In this document: one piece after another, positions 7,670 to 14,939 of the stretch
How the letters are laid out: every line of letters starts with the position of its first letter
Position numbering within the stretch: the first letter of the stretch is position 1
Assembly (NCBI RefSeq): GCF_000152985.1
Contig: NZ_CH672395.1
Coordinates: 599,849 to 663,848, forward strand
Direction: 5' to 3'
Length of the DNA stretch: 64,000 nucleotides
Origin: Leeuwenhoekiella blandensis MED217
GTDB taxonomy: Bacteria > Bacteroidota > Bacteroidia > Flavobacteriales > Flavobacteriaceae
The notes under the pieces: model-generated
What the model was told of the DNA's origin: nothing
Seen by the model: the letters and a program-made list of their open reading frames with translations, nothing else
Database searches by the model: none
Made by a program: the position numbers and the translations under genes

Positions 7670-8692
7670 TTACTGTCTATACCTAGATTGGCGTTGTACC
7701 ATCCAGCCGGGATAAAGTTTCGGTTTTGGACTCACCGCATCTATTTTTTCTAGATCTTCTTTGCTCAAATTGATTTCGGTAGACTTGATGTTTGATTGAA
7801 GTTGGTCTATAGTTTTTGCGCCAATGATCGTGCTAGTAACGCCTTTTTGATGGCGTACCCAAGCCAATGCAATTTCTGCTACTGAAACCTGATGTGTAGC
7901 TGCGAGTTCTTTCATCGCATCAACCAAGTTAAACGCTTTGTCTTTATCAATAGGCGGAAAGTCAAAATCGGCTCTTCGAGATCCTTTTTCACTGCTGCCT
8001 TCTCGAGAATATTTTCCGGTAAGAAAACCACCCGCTAACGGACTCCAAGGAAAAATCGCCAGATTATGATCTTGAGCCATCGGTACCAATTCGGTCTCAA
8101 TATCTCTGGAAACAGCCGAATAATAATATTGCAAACCAATGAATTTTTGCCAGCCTTTGTGCTCAGCGATGGCTTGTGCTTTAGCAACCATCCACGCCGG
8201 CCAGTTGCAAATGGCGATATAACGCACTTTTCCGGTAGCAACGATATCATTGAGCGATTGTAAAATTTGTTCTACAGGTACTTTAGCATCTACACCGTGT
8301 ACATATAAAATATCAATGTGATCCAGCTGTAAACGCTTTAAACTCGCATCAACCGAATTGAAAATATGATAGCGAGAAAGACCTACATCATTAGGGTTTT
8401 CGCTCATTGGGCCCAAAACTTTAGTTGCGACCACAACTTCATCGCGATTGATTCCTAGATCTTTCAGTCCTTGTCCTAGTAATTGCTCTGATTGCCCAAA
8501 GGAGTACACATTAGCCGTATCAATAAAATTGATTCCGGCGTCAAAAACCGCTTTGAGCATCTGGTTCACTTCTTTCTGAGGTACCGATGCGATCTGGCTC
8601 CACGTTCCTGCATCTACTCCGCCAAAGGTCATCGTCCCAAAACAAAGTTCAGATACCATAAGACCGGTATCGCCTACATAATTAAATTTCAT
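7670..8692 (-). CDS. aldo/keto reductase
   Basis: A 340-residue TIM-barrel NAD(P)H-dependent oxidoreductase. The catalytic tetrad is visible: D58, Y63 (NVYSFG), K91 (VVATK) and H132 (LYVHG). The C-terminal cofactor-binding stretch TSTIIGAKTIDQLQSN is also present. It has no signal peptide and should act in the cytoplasm, reducing an aldehyde or ketone; the substrate is not predictable. It lies 105 bp downstream of the dienelactone hydrolase fragment on the same strand. The two genes may once have been adjacent, before the 8808-18252 segment arrived. Confidence 0.92.
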   Translation of the reverse strand: MKFNYVGDTGLMVSELCFGTMTFGGVDAGTWSQIASVPQKEVNQMLKAVFDAGINFIDTANVYSFGQSEQLLGQGLKDLGINRDEVVVATKVLGPMSENPNDVGLSRYHIFNSVDASLKRLQLDHIDILYVHGVDAKVPVEQILQSLNDIVATGKVRYIAICNWPAWMVAKAQAIAEHKGWQKFIGLQYYYSAVSRDIETELVPMAQDHNLAIFPWSPLAGGFLTGKYSREGSSEKGSRRADFDFPPIDKDKAFNLVDAMKELAATHQVSVAEIALAWVRHQKGVTSTIIGAKTIDQLQSNIKSTEINLSKEDLEKIDAVSPKPKLYPGWMVQRQSRYRQ

Positions 8693-8797
8693 GTTTTAAA
8701 TTTTCCTTTAAAGTTATGCAGCGCGGGCTTCTTCTGTTTTAAATTGAGGTTAAAGTTTGAGAGCACGCATTTTAAACCTTCAATCAAAAAAGATTAA

Positions 8798-9052
8798 TCA
8801 GGACAGATGTTCTTTAAAAAAGGCAATGGTACGTTCCCAGGCGAGTTCAGCGGCTTCTTTGTCGTAACGGGGTGTGGTATTGTTGTGAAAGCCATGATTT
8901 ACATCAGGATATAAAAACATCCCGTATTCTTTATTGTGCGCTTTTAGCTTGGCTTCATAAGCCGGCCATCCGGCATTTATGCGCTCGTCGAGACCGGCAT
9001 ATTGCAATAAAAGCGGCGCTTGAATTTGATCAATATCTTCTGTGGGTTGCAT
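8798..9052 (-). pseudogene. truncated dienelactone hydrolase, C-terminal fragment
   Basis: The 84 codons match residues 212 to the end of the full-length dienelactone hydrolase at 18240-19127. The fragment keeps the Asp and His of the catalytic triad but has lost the nucleophilic Cys and the whole N-terminal half, so it cannot be an active hydrolase. At the DNA level 243 bp are shared with 7 differences, all synonymous. The last residues differ (HLS against HLNN). The first ATG is formed at the break point and is probably accidental. It marks the left edge of an inserted segment. Confidence 0.85.
8808..9050. repeat. left copy of a 243-bp direct repeat (dienelactone hydrolase 3' end)
   Basis: This stretch aligns without gaps to 18253-18495 in the same orientation, with 7 mismatches (about 97% identity). 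Similarity stops abruptly on both sides. The pair encloses the 9.2-kb block holding the exported-protein operon and the sigma/CHAT genes. Recombination between the copies would delete that block and leave one intact hydrolase gene. Confidence 0.85.
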
Positions 9053-9114
9053 GGCATGTATTAATATCTTAAGAACAACTATAAGAAGTTTTAGCTAAGG
9101 CAGGTGTGTAAAAA

Positions 9115-9138
9115 AAAGCCCCTCAAATGAGGAGCTTT
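9115..9138 (-). terminator. terminator of the exported-protein operon
   Basis: A hairpin AAAGC-C-CCTC / GAGG-A-GCTTT with a 4-nt loop lies 45 bp beyond the end of the lipoprotein gene at 9183. On the minus strand it is followed by a run of T (the A run at 9110-9117 on the plus strand). It would close the operon 13530 to 9183. Confidence 0.65.
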
Positions 9139-9182
9139 AAAAAAGGCGTTTCACAAAACTTAAAATTCTTGTACTTCCTGTC

Positions 9183-9638
9183 TCAATAATGAACGGAGAA
9201 ACTTCCGTTTTCTATGGTGTAACTGGCTGCTTCAGAGTTCATAGGTTTGCTCGTGAAATTAAAACTTCCCTTGATGTATTTGTTTTTAGTATCGTGGGAC
9301 TCGATTATCAGCTGGCCGGCATTTGCAAATGAGAAATCTTCGTCTGTTTTTTGGTATTTACCCTGAATACCCATATCGTAACTGTATGTGCCGGCACCAG
9401 TATCCTGTGGTAAAAAAAGTTGAATATCCTCACCGTTACCCATACTGCCGCTTAATAACAATGTATTGGTGATTTCTGTAATGTGTCCTTCTGCAAATTT
9501 TGCAGTAAAGTCTTTGCCGTTAACGACCGCCGTAAAACTATTTTTGGACAAGTTTTTACCTGCTTTTGAATTTTGACAGGCAGATACGATTATCAGCAGC
9601 AAAAGCGCGATTGCCGCAAATGATTTCTTTGTTGTCAT
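9183..9638 (-). CDS. small lipoprotein, DUF6252-like
   Basis: A 151-residue protein with a lipoprotein signal (LLIIVSAC, lipidated Cys at about 21). The mature part is beta-rich and contains FTAVVNGKDFTAKFAEGHI, which resembles the DUF6252 family of small Bacteroidota lipoproteins. It should sit on the outer membrane or in the periplasm. It is the last gene of a five-gene minus-strand operon of exported proteins. Function is unknown; family assignment is from pattern memory only. Confidence 0.7.
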   Translation of the reverse strand: MTTKKSFAAIALLLLIIVSACQNSKAGKNLSKNSFTAVVNGKDFTAKFAEGHITEITNTLLLSGSMGNGEDIQLFLPQDTGAGTYSYDMGIQGKYQKTDEDFSFANAGQLIIESHDTKNKYIKGSFNFTSKPMNSEAASYTIENGSFSVHY

Positions 9639-9656
9639 AGATTTAGTTTTAATGAT

Positions 9657-10202
9657 TTAAATCCAGACGATAAGGTTGGCCTCTTCAATTTTACCGCTGC
9701 TACCCATGGGTATGGCTTTAATTTTAACCAAATATTTGCCCTTGGTGAGATTACCAGGATAAACGCCTTTTTCAAGTGGATTACCTTGCGCAAAAGTGAG
9801 TAGTGGGATAACGTCAAAGGCCTCTACAGGTTCGAGCATTTCACCGGGAAAAAAGGTAAGCGGTTCGCGTTTTACACTGCGCATCAGTTTTCCGTCTTTG
9901 TAGATCTCGGTCACAAAGGAGAAGAGTGCCACGCCACGGCCTTGTTGATCTTTAGGCAAGCCTGCTCCTTTAAATACAAATTGAATCTGATGTTTATTTG
10001 TTTTAAAATTCTTAAATAGATCTACAACGTTGCCTTGATTGAGGCGTAGCTCGACCGAAGATTTTCCGTTAACGAGCAGTTGACCTGCAACCTGAGCTTT
10101 TTGGCTAGGCGAGATGCTTCGGTTTAAACTGGTTTTTGAGATTTGCGCTTGGGCGAAAGCGACGCTAAAAACGATTGCGAAAAGAAGAGTTATTTTTTTC
10201 AT
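9657..10202 (-). CDS. exported protein of unknown function
   Basis: A 181-residue protein with a signal peptide ending at AQAQ (about residue 19). The mature part has beta-strand character, with paired patterns such as VAGQLLVNGKSSVELRL and GKYLVKIKAIP that suggest a single beta-sandwich domain. No catalytic motif is seen and no family is recognised. It lies 18 bp before the lipoprotein gene and 56 bp after the gene at 10259-10909, all on one strand, so it is likely co-transcribed with them. Confidence 0.65.
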   Translation of the reverse strand: MKKITLLFAIVFSVAFAQAQISKTSLNRSISPSQKAQVAGQLLVNGKSSVELRLNQGNVVDLFKNFKTNKHQIQFVFKGAGLPKDQQGRGVALFSFVTEIYKDGKLMRSVKREPLTFFPGEMLEPVEAFDVIPLLTFAQGNPLEKGVYPGNLTKGKYLVKIKAIPMGSSGKIEEANLIVWI

Positions 10203-10258
10203 GATTAAAAATGGAATTAATAAAAGTTTTAAAAGTGATTAGGTGTTTTTGGAGTTAA

Positions 10259-10909
10259 TTATTCGACCCATATTTTGTCTATTGCATAATTCACTCCGGT
10301 GGCCGGAAAACCATAAAATTGGATCAGGACACTATCTACATCGGCAATGTCAAAAGCAGATGGGCTATCGGTCGTAGCTTTCTTGGCTGTTAGCTGTTCA
10401 AGCGGAATACTGATTACTTTTTTGCTGTTTACCCCCATAGCATTTATAGAACCTTGAAAGGGAAGGTGATTTTCTCTGTTACCTCTCCAGAATGCCCGGT
10501 TTGCACCATTAGACCACATATTGAGATAGACCCGGGCAAAATTGGTTTTGCCTTTCAAGCTGATTTTGATGGTTTTGTAACGGGATAAATCCATATTAAG
10601 CGCTCGCTCCCGGTTGCCACCATAGGTAATGTTCATTGAACTTGCAGTACCAAAGCCGGTACTGCTAATGAGAGTACCTTTTTGAATAGTGAGTTGAAAA
10701 AGCTGTTGATAAGGATTTTCGGTCACATTATACGTGATGTAGCGTGTGCCTCCCAGAATGTTTTTTCCGGGTTGTTCAATTTTTATTTTTTCGGCTTTTA
10801 GCGTTGTAATTTGCTTCAGAGGGCCGGTTGTAAAATCGTCCCATACCTGTTGTGCTTCTGCGAAAGCGAAACAGTGAACAACAAAAAGTAGATTGATAAG
10901 AGTTCTCAT
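10259..10909 (-). CDS. exported protein, possible galactose-binding-like beta-sandwich
   Basis: The start was set at ATG 10909, giving 216 residues with a clean signal peptide (AFAEAQ, to about residue 19). A longer frame opening at 11074 would run deep into the upstream gene and hide the signal peptide. The mature part is a single beta-rich domain ending VDSVLIQFYGFPATGVNYAIDKIWVE. That layout recalls CIA30 or carbohydrate-binding jelly-roll folds, but no family is confirmed. It starts 10 bp after the gene at 10920-12212. Confidence 0.65.
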   Translation of the reverse strand: MRTLINLLFVVHCFAFAEAQQVWDDFTTGPLKQITTLKAEKIKIEQPGKNILGGTRYITYNVTENPYQQLFQLTIQKGTLISSTGFGTASSMNITYGGNRERALNMDLSRYKTIKISLKGKTNFARVYLNMWSNGANRAFWRGNRENHLPFQGSINAMGVNSKKVISIPLEQLTAKKATTDSPSAFDIADVDSVLIQFYGFPATGVNYAIDKIWVE

Positions 10910-10919
10910 AATTTCTTTT

Positions 10920-12212
10920 TTAAAGAGGAAGCAACTCCATTGTGTAGTGATACCCGAAGCGTATTTTACCTTTTTTAGGTTCGATAATATCGCCATAGCC
11001 ACGTACATAGCGCTTACCGCCAATGCTCTCCAGCCAAAAAGTGTCATTACTATTGGGTAGGCGTCTTCTGCCATTTGTCCCGTTTACCAGAGGATAATCT
11101 TCAGCACGGGTCTGGCCGCTTAAAAACTTTAAAACTTCTTTGAGTTCAATATTTCTCTTGGCGTTTATTCTTTCGTTTTCGGCAAAAACTAAAGCACCTC
11201 CTTTAGAAATAACCGGAAACTCGCGAAAAACAAATTGCATTTTTGCAGCGTACCGGCCTGGCTGAAATAAATTGATAGGATAGATAATGGGATAAACAGC
11301 GCTGTTGTTTATTTGTATGGCAGTACCTACCGGATAATTTTCTTTAAATCTGGCATCTGGGGTATATAAGCTTGACCGGTGTTCTGATACTTTTTGATCT
11401 CCTGTCTGTATATTAAAATTGCCCGGTTTTACATCAACTCCCATTGTTTGAAGTGAAGGGACAACATATACAAAACCCTGCTCTCGGTTAAATAAGTTAT
11501 CAGCCCCATTACACTTAAAACTGTTTAAAGTGATTTTGAGCTTAAATTTAGGTTGGGGTGCAGTACTTCTGTCTGTTGTGGATGAGGTTGTGGTATTTTC
11601 CCTGACACGGGTACCGTTCCAGCTGCCGTATTCGTTAGCGTCAAATTTTCCTTTAAACGTGTTGTTGTCTGTGAAAATAAAGCTGCAAGTACGGGGTTCA
11701 CGGCCTAGTGCGTTGGTATAATTGCCGGTAAAAATTTTTGTGCCAGCATATTTTCCCCAGATCATTCCACCTTTATCTCCATAATGTCCAGCAACAATTC
11801 CCGTAGGGCTGTGGATTAAGAAGAGGTCTTCATAATCAGTGTTCCATTGCCCTTTGAGATAGTGTTGCTTCACATCAGCCACAAGGTTACCGTCCCAAGA
11901 ACCACCTTCGAGTTTGTATGTCCATCCCCATTTTCCGGTAAAGCCTTTGGCGGTTTTGGTAAACTTGAAATGGCCTTCTTTTCCATTATTGTAAAACACC
12001 CCAATGAGTTGATTATTACTAACGTACATTGATCGAATTCCGCCCAAATCACGGTAAGTACCCACTACATAGTTGGCTTTTTGATGTAGGATGATCTGGC
12101 CAAAATTAGTATTGTAAGTGCCAGTCCAATCTGTAGCTGTATTGGTGTCTTTAGCATGTGTCTGGCTCAATGACAGAGCTGTCATAAACAGAAGTAATAG
12201 TATACGTTTCAT
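10920..12212 (-). CDS. exported beta-rich protein with two internal N-terminal repeats
   Basis: A 430-residue protein with a signal peptide ending at THAK (about residue 20). Residues 29-108 and 119-200 are two copies of one motif. Each begins with a G-x-(Y/W)-N-T pattern, then G-x-Y-x-D-x-GG(I/M), and closes with GSW(D/N)G. The C-terminal 200 residues are unrelated, with strands around GIDVKPGNFNIQTGD-like segments and an end at HYTMELLPL. No enzyme motif is visible and no family is recognised. It lies 10 bp from both neighbours in the operon. A structural or binding role outside the inner membrane is a guess. Confidence 0.65.
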   Translation of the reverse strand: MKRILLLLFMTALSLSQTHAKDTNTATDWTGTYNTNFGQIILHQKANYVVGTYRDLGGIRSMYVSNNQLIGVFYNNGKEGHFKFTKTAKGFTGKWGWTYKLEGGSWDGNLVADVKQHYLKGQWNTDYEDLFLIHSPTGIVAGHYGDKGGMIWGKYAGTKIFTGNYTNALGREPRTCSFIFTDNNTFKGKFDANEYGSWNGTRVRENTTTSSTTDRSTAPQPKFKLKITLNSFKCNGADNLFNREQGFVYVVPSLQTMGVDVKPGNFNIQTGDQKVSEHRSSLYTPDARFKENYPVGTAIQINNSAVYPIIYPINLFQPGRYAAKMQFVFREFPVISKGGALVFAENERINAKRNIELKEVLKFLSGQTRAEDYPLVNGTNGRRRLPNSNDTFWLESIGGKRYVRGYGDIIEPKKGKIRFGYHYTMELLPL

Positions 12213-12222
12213 ATGTTTAGGA

Positions 12223-13530
12223 TTAAAGTTTAGAAATGGTCACACGACGGTTCAAGGCTTTGGCTGTAACAGTGTTTTCTGTTGAAACGGGCTCAGAAGA
12301 TCCTTTGCCGGCAGTTTGAAGTCTTGAGCTATCTATACCAAATTCACTAACTAATGCCGCTTTTACCGCTTCGGCTCTGCTTTCAGACAAAGGCATATTT
12401 AAAGCAACATCTCCGTCAGAATCAGTATGTCCTGTAATAAGATAATTGCCGGTAGCATCGCTCTGGATGGCTTGTGCGATTTGCTTAATACTGGCATATG
12501 AAGCAGGCTGAATGCTGGCGCTACCACTGTCAAAAGTGATTCCATAAGCAGTATGGGTTCCATTTTTAAAAAGGCGCTCACCGCTCTCGACACCTGTGGC
12601 AAACTTGACATTGCCCAGATAGAAGTATTCATTTTTAGGACTCACGTTACTTTCAAAACGCAGCGTGCGGTAGTTTATCTCGCTCTCTGCCCCACGTGGA
12701 ATGTCGAGCACTTTATCCTGATCAACATAGACTTTGATGCGACTGCCTTTTTTAAGAATGGCAATGTGATAGGGGACACCACTTTTCCCGTTTTTTGAAA
12801 ATGCAGGATGGTTGTTGCTGCCTGAAACATTCATGCCTTTTTGAACGGTTTTCTTATTTAGCACTACCGCGCGAGTTGATGACGAATTGCTCAGGCTTAT
12901 GGTGGTCACTTGTTTTCCGTAACTAAACTTATCCATATACATGTTGGGGTTCTCAAGTTCAGATAGTACCACATTTACATAGCGTTTAAAGGCATAGTTT
13001 TCTGCATTAAAGTCATACAGCATATCAAATTCTAGCGTAAAGTCTTTTGGTAAATCCTGAGGAATTCCTTCAAAAACATAAGTTCCCAAACCATTACCTA
13101 TGCGCAACCATTTACCCGGTAGTGTAGAAAGTGTAACTACCTCTGCACTCGAGTTGGTATTCCATTTTTGAGGTAAATCACCCAAGAGATCTTCAGAGAA
13201 ATCTTCAAAAGCCACAAGGTTTGTGCCTGGTACAAAGTCGTATTTGCTGTAAGCTTCAAAGCCCTTTTCCTCATAGCTTTCTGCAGTATCCTGAGGATAC
13301 TCCATTTCATCCATCTCCATATCATCAGTCATAGGAAACTCTTCATCTTCATCCTCATCTTCGAGTCCTAATATTTTATCAACCTGTTTGTCGGCCTTGT
13401 CTTCCAGACTTTTTGTGGTTTTATCAAGTTTTTGCTCTAGCTTCTTGGTAAGCTTTTTTAAGAACTGGGCCTCAATAGTACCAGTGTAGCAAAAGGCCAT
13501 CAGTACCAATAAAAATGTAAGGTGTTTCAT
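12223..13530 (-). CDS. OmpA-family outer-membrane protein with acidic linker and LamG-like middle domain
   Basis: A 435-residue protein: signal peptide (to about 22), a Lys/Asp-rich coiled stretch (25-52), a very acidic linker (about 57-90), a LamG/jelly-roll-like domain (about 100-315) and a C-terminal OmpA peptidoglycan-binding domain (about 325-435). The OmpA part shows ITGHTDSDG, LSESRAEAVKAAL and NRRVTISKL. The protein would tie the cell wall to the outer membrane or periplasmic partners. It is the first gene of the five-gene exported operon and is transcribed away from the ECF sigma factor gene 116 bp off, so the two may share control. Confidence 0.85.
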   Translation of the reverse strand: MKHLTFLLVLMAFCYTGTIEAQFLKKLTKKLEQKLDKTTKSLEDKADKQVDKILGLEDEDEDEEFPMTDDMEMDEMEYPQDTAESYEEKGFEAYSKYDFVPGTNLVAFEDFSEDLLGDLPQKWNTNSSAEVVTLSTLPGKWLRIGNGLGTYVFEGIPQDLPKDFTLEFDMLYDFNAENYAFKRYVNVVLSELENPNMYMDKFSYGKQVTTISLSNSSSTRAVVLNKKTVQKGMNVSGSNNHPAFSKNGKSGVPYHIAILKKGSRIKVYVDQDKVLDIPRGAESEINYRTLRFESNVSPKNEYFYLGNVKFATGVESGERLFKNGTHTAYGITFDSGSASIQPASYASIKQIAQAIQSDATGNYLITGHTDSDGDVALNMPLSESRAEAVKAALVSEFGIDSSRLQTAGKGSSEPVSTENTVTAKALNRRVTISKL

Positions 13531-13646
13531 AATATTTAGTTTTTAAGATTCACTCTTTTATGTATTCATTAGGAAAAGGTTAACATCATTTTTAAAAAAT
13601 TGTATTTTTAAGTTTACGTGTTAACATTTTTCCATATGCTTCATTA

Positions 13647-14186
13647 ATGATTGAAGAACCAACTCTAGAACAATTACGAACAGGAGATTCTGAGGCCTAT
13701 ACTAAAATTTATGAAGCTTATCGAGATAGCTTTCTTGGCTATGCCAGAAAGTATGAGCTTTCAGAGGAAGATGTCTTGGAGATTTATCAGGATAGTGTAG
13801 TAAAACTCTATGAAAATGTGATGAGCAGAAAGCTTAACAAGCTCACCAGTAGCCTAAAAACCTATTTGTTTAGTATTGGGAAGTTTAAGATTTATGAACA
13901 GTTGCGATACCGTAAGAAGCGAGTCAGTAGGGAAGAATCAGATTTTAAGACTGAAACTTTTGAGCAATCTTATTTTGAAGAACATCAGCTTACAGAACGC
14001 CAGATCGCGTTACGTAAACATTTTGAAACCTTAGGTGTACGCTGCAAAACACTGTTGAACTGCTTTTATCTCAAAGGCATGAGTCTGGAGGAGATCAAGC
14101 AAGCAGAACAGTATGAAAACGTCAATACGGTAAAGGCGGCAAAGTCTAGGTGTATGAAACAATTAAAAGAAAAAATGATCCCCTAA
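13647..14186 (+). CDS. ECF-type RNA polymerase sigma factor
   Basis: A 179-residue sigma-70 family protein. Region 2 spans about residues 15-85 (YTKIYEAYRDSFLGYARKY, then a DxVVKLYENV helix). Region 4 is about 125-175 and holds a helix-turn-helix (GMSLEEIKQAEQYENVNTVKAAKSRCMKQL). It should guide RNA polymerase to a small set of promoters. The next gene begins 2 bp downstream and encodes a membrane protein with the layout of an anti-sigma factor. Divergent orientation to the exported-protein operon makes that operon a likely target. Confidence 0.9.
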   Translation: MIEEPTLEQLRTGDSEAYTKIYEAYRDSFLGYARKYELSEEDVLEIYQDSVVKLYENVMSRKLNKLTSSLKTYLFSIGKFKIYEQLRYRKKRVSREESDFKTETFEQSYFEEHQLTERQIALRKHFETLGVRCKTLLNCFYLKGMSLEEIKQAEQYENVNTVKAAKSRCMKQLKEKMIP

Positions 14187-14188
14187 TC

Positions 14189-14917
14189 ATGAATAAAGAA
14201 GAACTTGTTGAACGTTATTTTTCAGGAATTCTAAGTGAAGATGAGGCACGCCGACTCCAGAAGGAGCTACAAAAGGATGCTGCTTTTTCAGAAGCCTTTG
14301 AGTTGGAAAAAGAGCTACAGGCAGTCTTGGTATCCAAAGGCAAAAACGATTTAAAGTCGAGGCTGTCTCATTTAGAGGCTGATAAGTACCTTAAAGATCA
14401 GTCGTCCCAAGGTTCCAATTGGTTGCGGTATGTGGCGGCAGCTGCTATAGTGATTGGTCTAAGTATTTTTGGGGCGCTATATATGGGTAACAATGCCACT
14501 CCAGAAGAATTGTATACAGAAAATTTTGAACCCTACCGCAATATCATTGCACCCGTGGTACGTGGTGGAAATGCTGAGAGTCTACTCGAAAAAAGCTTTG
14601 CGGCCTATGAGCGGGGCAACTTTGAGCAGGCCGAAGAAGCATTTGAAACCCTTTATGAAGCAAGCGGGGACCGGTATTTACTTTTTTACCGGGGTAATGC
14701 TCTTTTGGCTTTGGATCGTGTAGAAGAAGCTATTACTGTTTTTGAGTCGCATCAGGAAACCCAAGATAATTTTTACTATAAATCCAGGTGGTATTTGGCT
14801 CTGGCCTATCTAAAACACAATAAGCCCGAAATGGCTCTTACATTGCTTAAAGAACAAGTAAGTCAAAAGGCGTTTAATTATAGAGCTGCAGAAACCCTAT
14901 TAAGTAAATTAGAATGA
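14189..14917 (+). CDS. membrane anti-sigma-like protein with periplasmic TPR region
   Basis: The start at ATG 14189 follows the sigma stop after 2 bp and gives 242 residues. Residues 1-78 are charged and helical (MNKEELVERYFSGIL, typical of anti-sigma N-termini). A membrane helix lies at about 81-99 and TPR-like helices at about 130-240. The predicted topology is N-terminus in the cytoplasm, where it would hold the sigma factor, and TPRs in the periplasm. No zinc-binding HxxxCxxC anti-sigma motif is seen. The next gene encodes a TPR-CHAT protease predicted on the same side of the membrane as the TPRs. Confidence 0.75.
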   Translation: MNKEELVERYFSGILSEDEARRLQKELQKDAAFSEAFELEKELQAVLVSKGKNDLKSRLSHLEADKYLKDQSSQGSNWLRYVAAAAIVIGLSIFGALYMGNNATPEELYTENFEPYRNIIAPVVRGGNAESLLEKSFAAYERGNFEQAEEAFETLYEASGDRYLLFYRGNALLALDRVEEAITVFESHQETQDNFYYKSRWYLALAYLKHNKPEMALTLLKEQVSQKAFNYRAAETLLSKLE

Positions 14918-14939
14918 CTTGCTTTTATAAATAGTATAT

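Noticed and set aside
8492-8797. 101-codon plus-strand open frame opposite the aldo/keto reductase start
   Set aside because: It is mostly antisense to a strong gene, has no signal or domain, and reads as low-complexity.
10910-11074. Longer N-terminus for the gene at 10259-10909
   Set aside because: It would overlap the upstream gene by 155 bp and hide a clean signal peptide that begins at ATG 10909.
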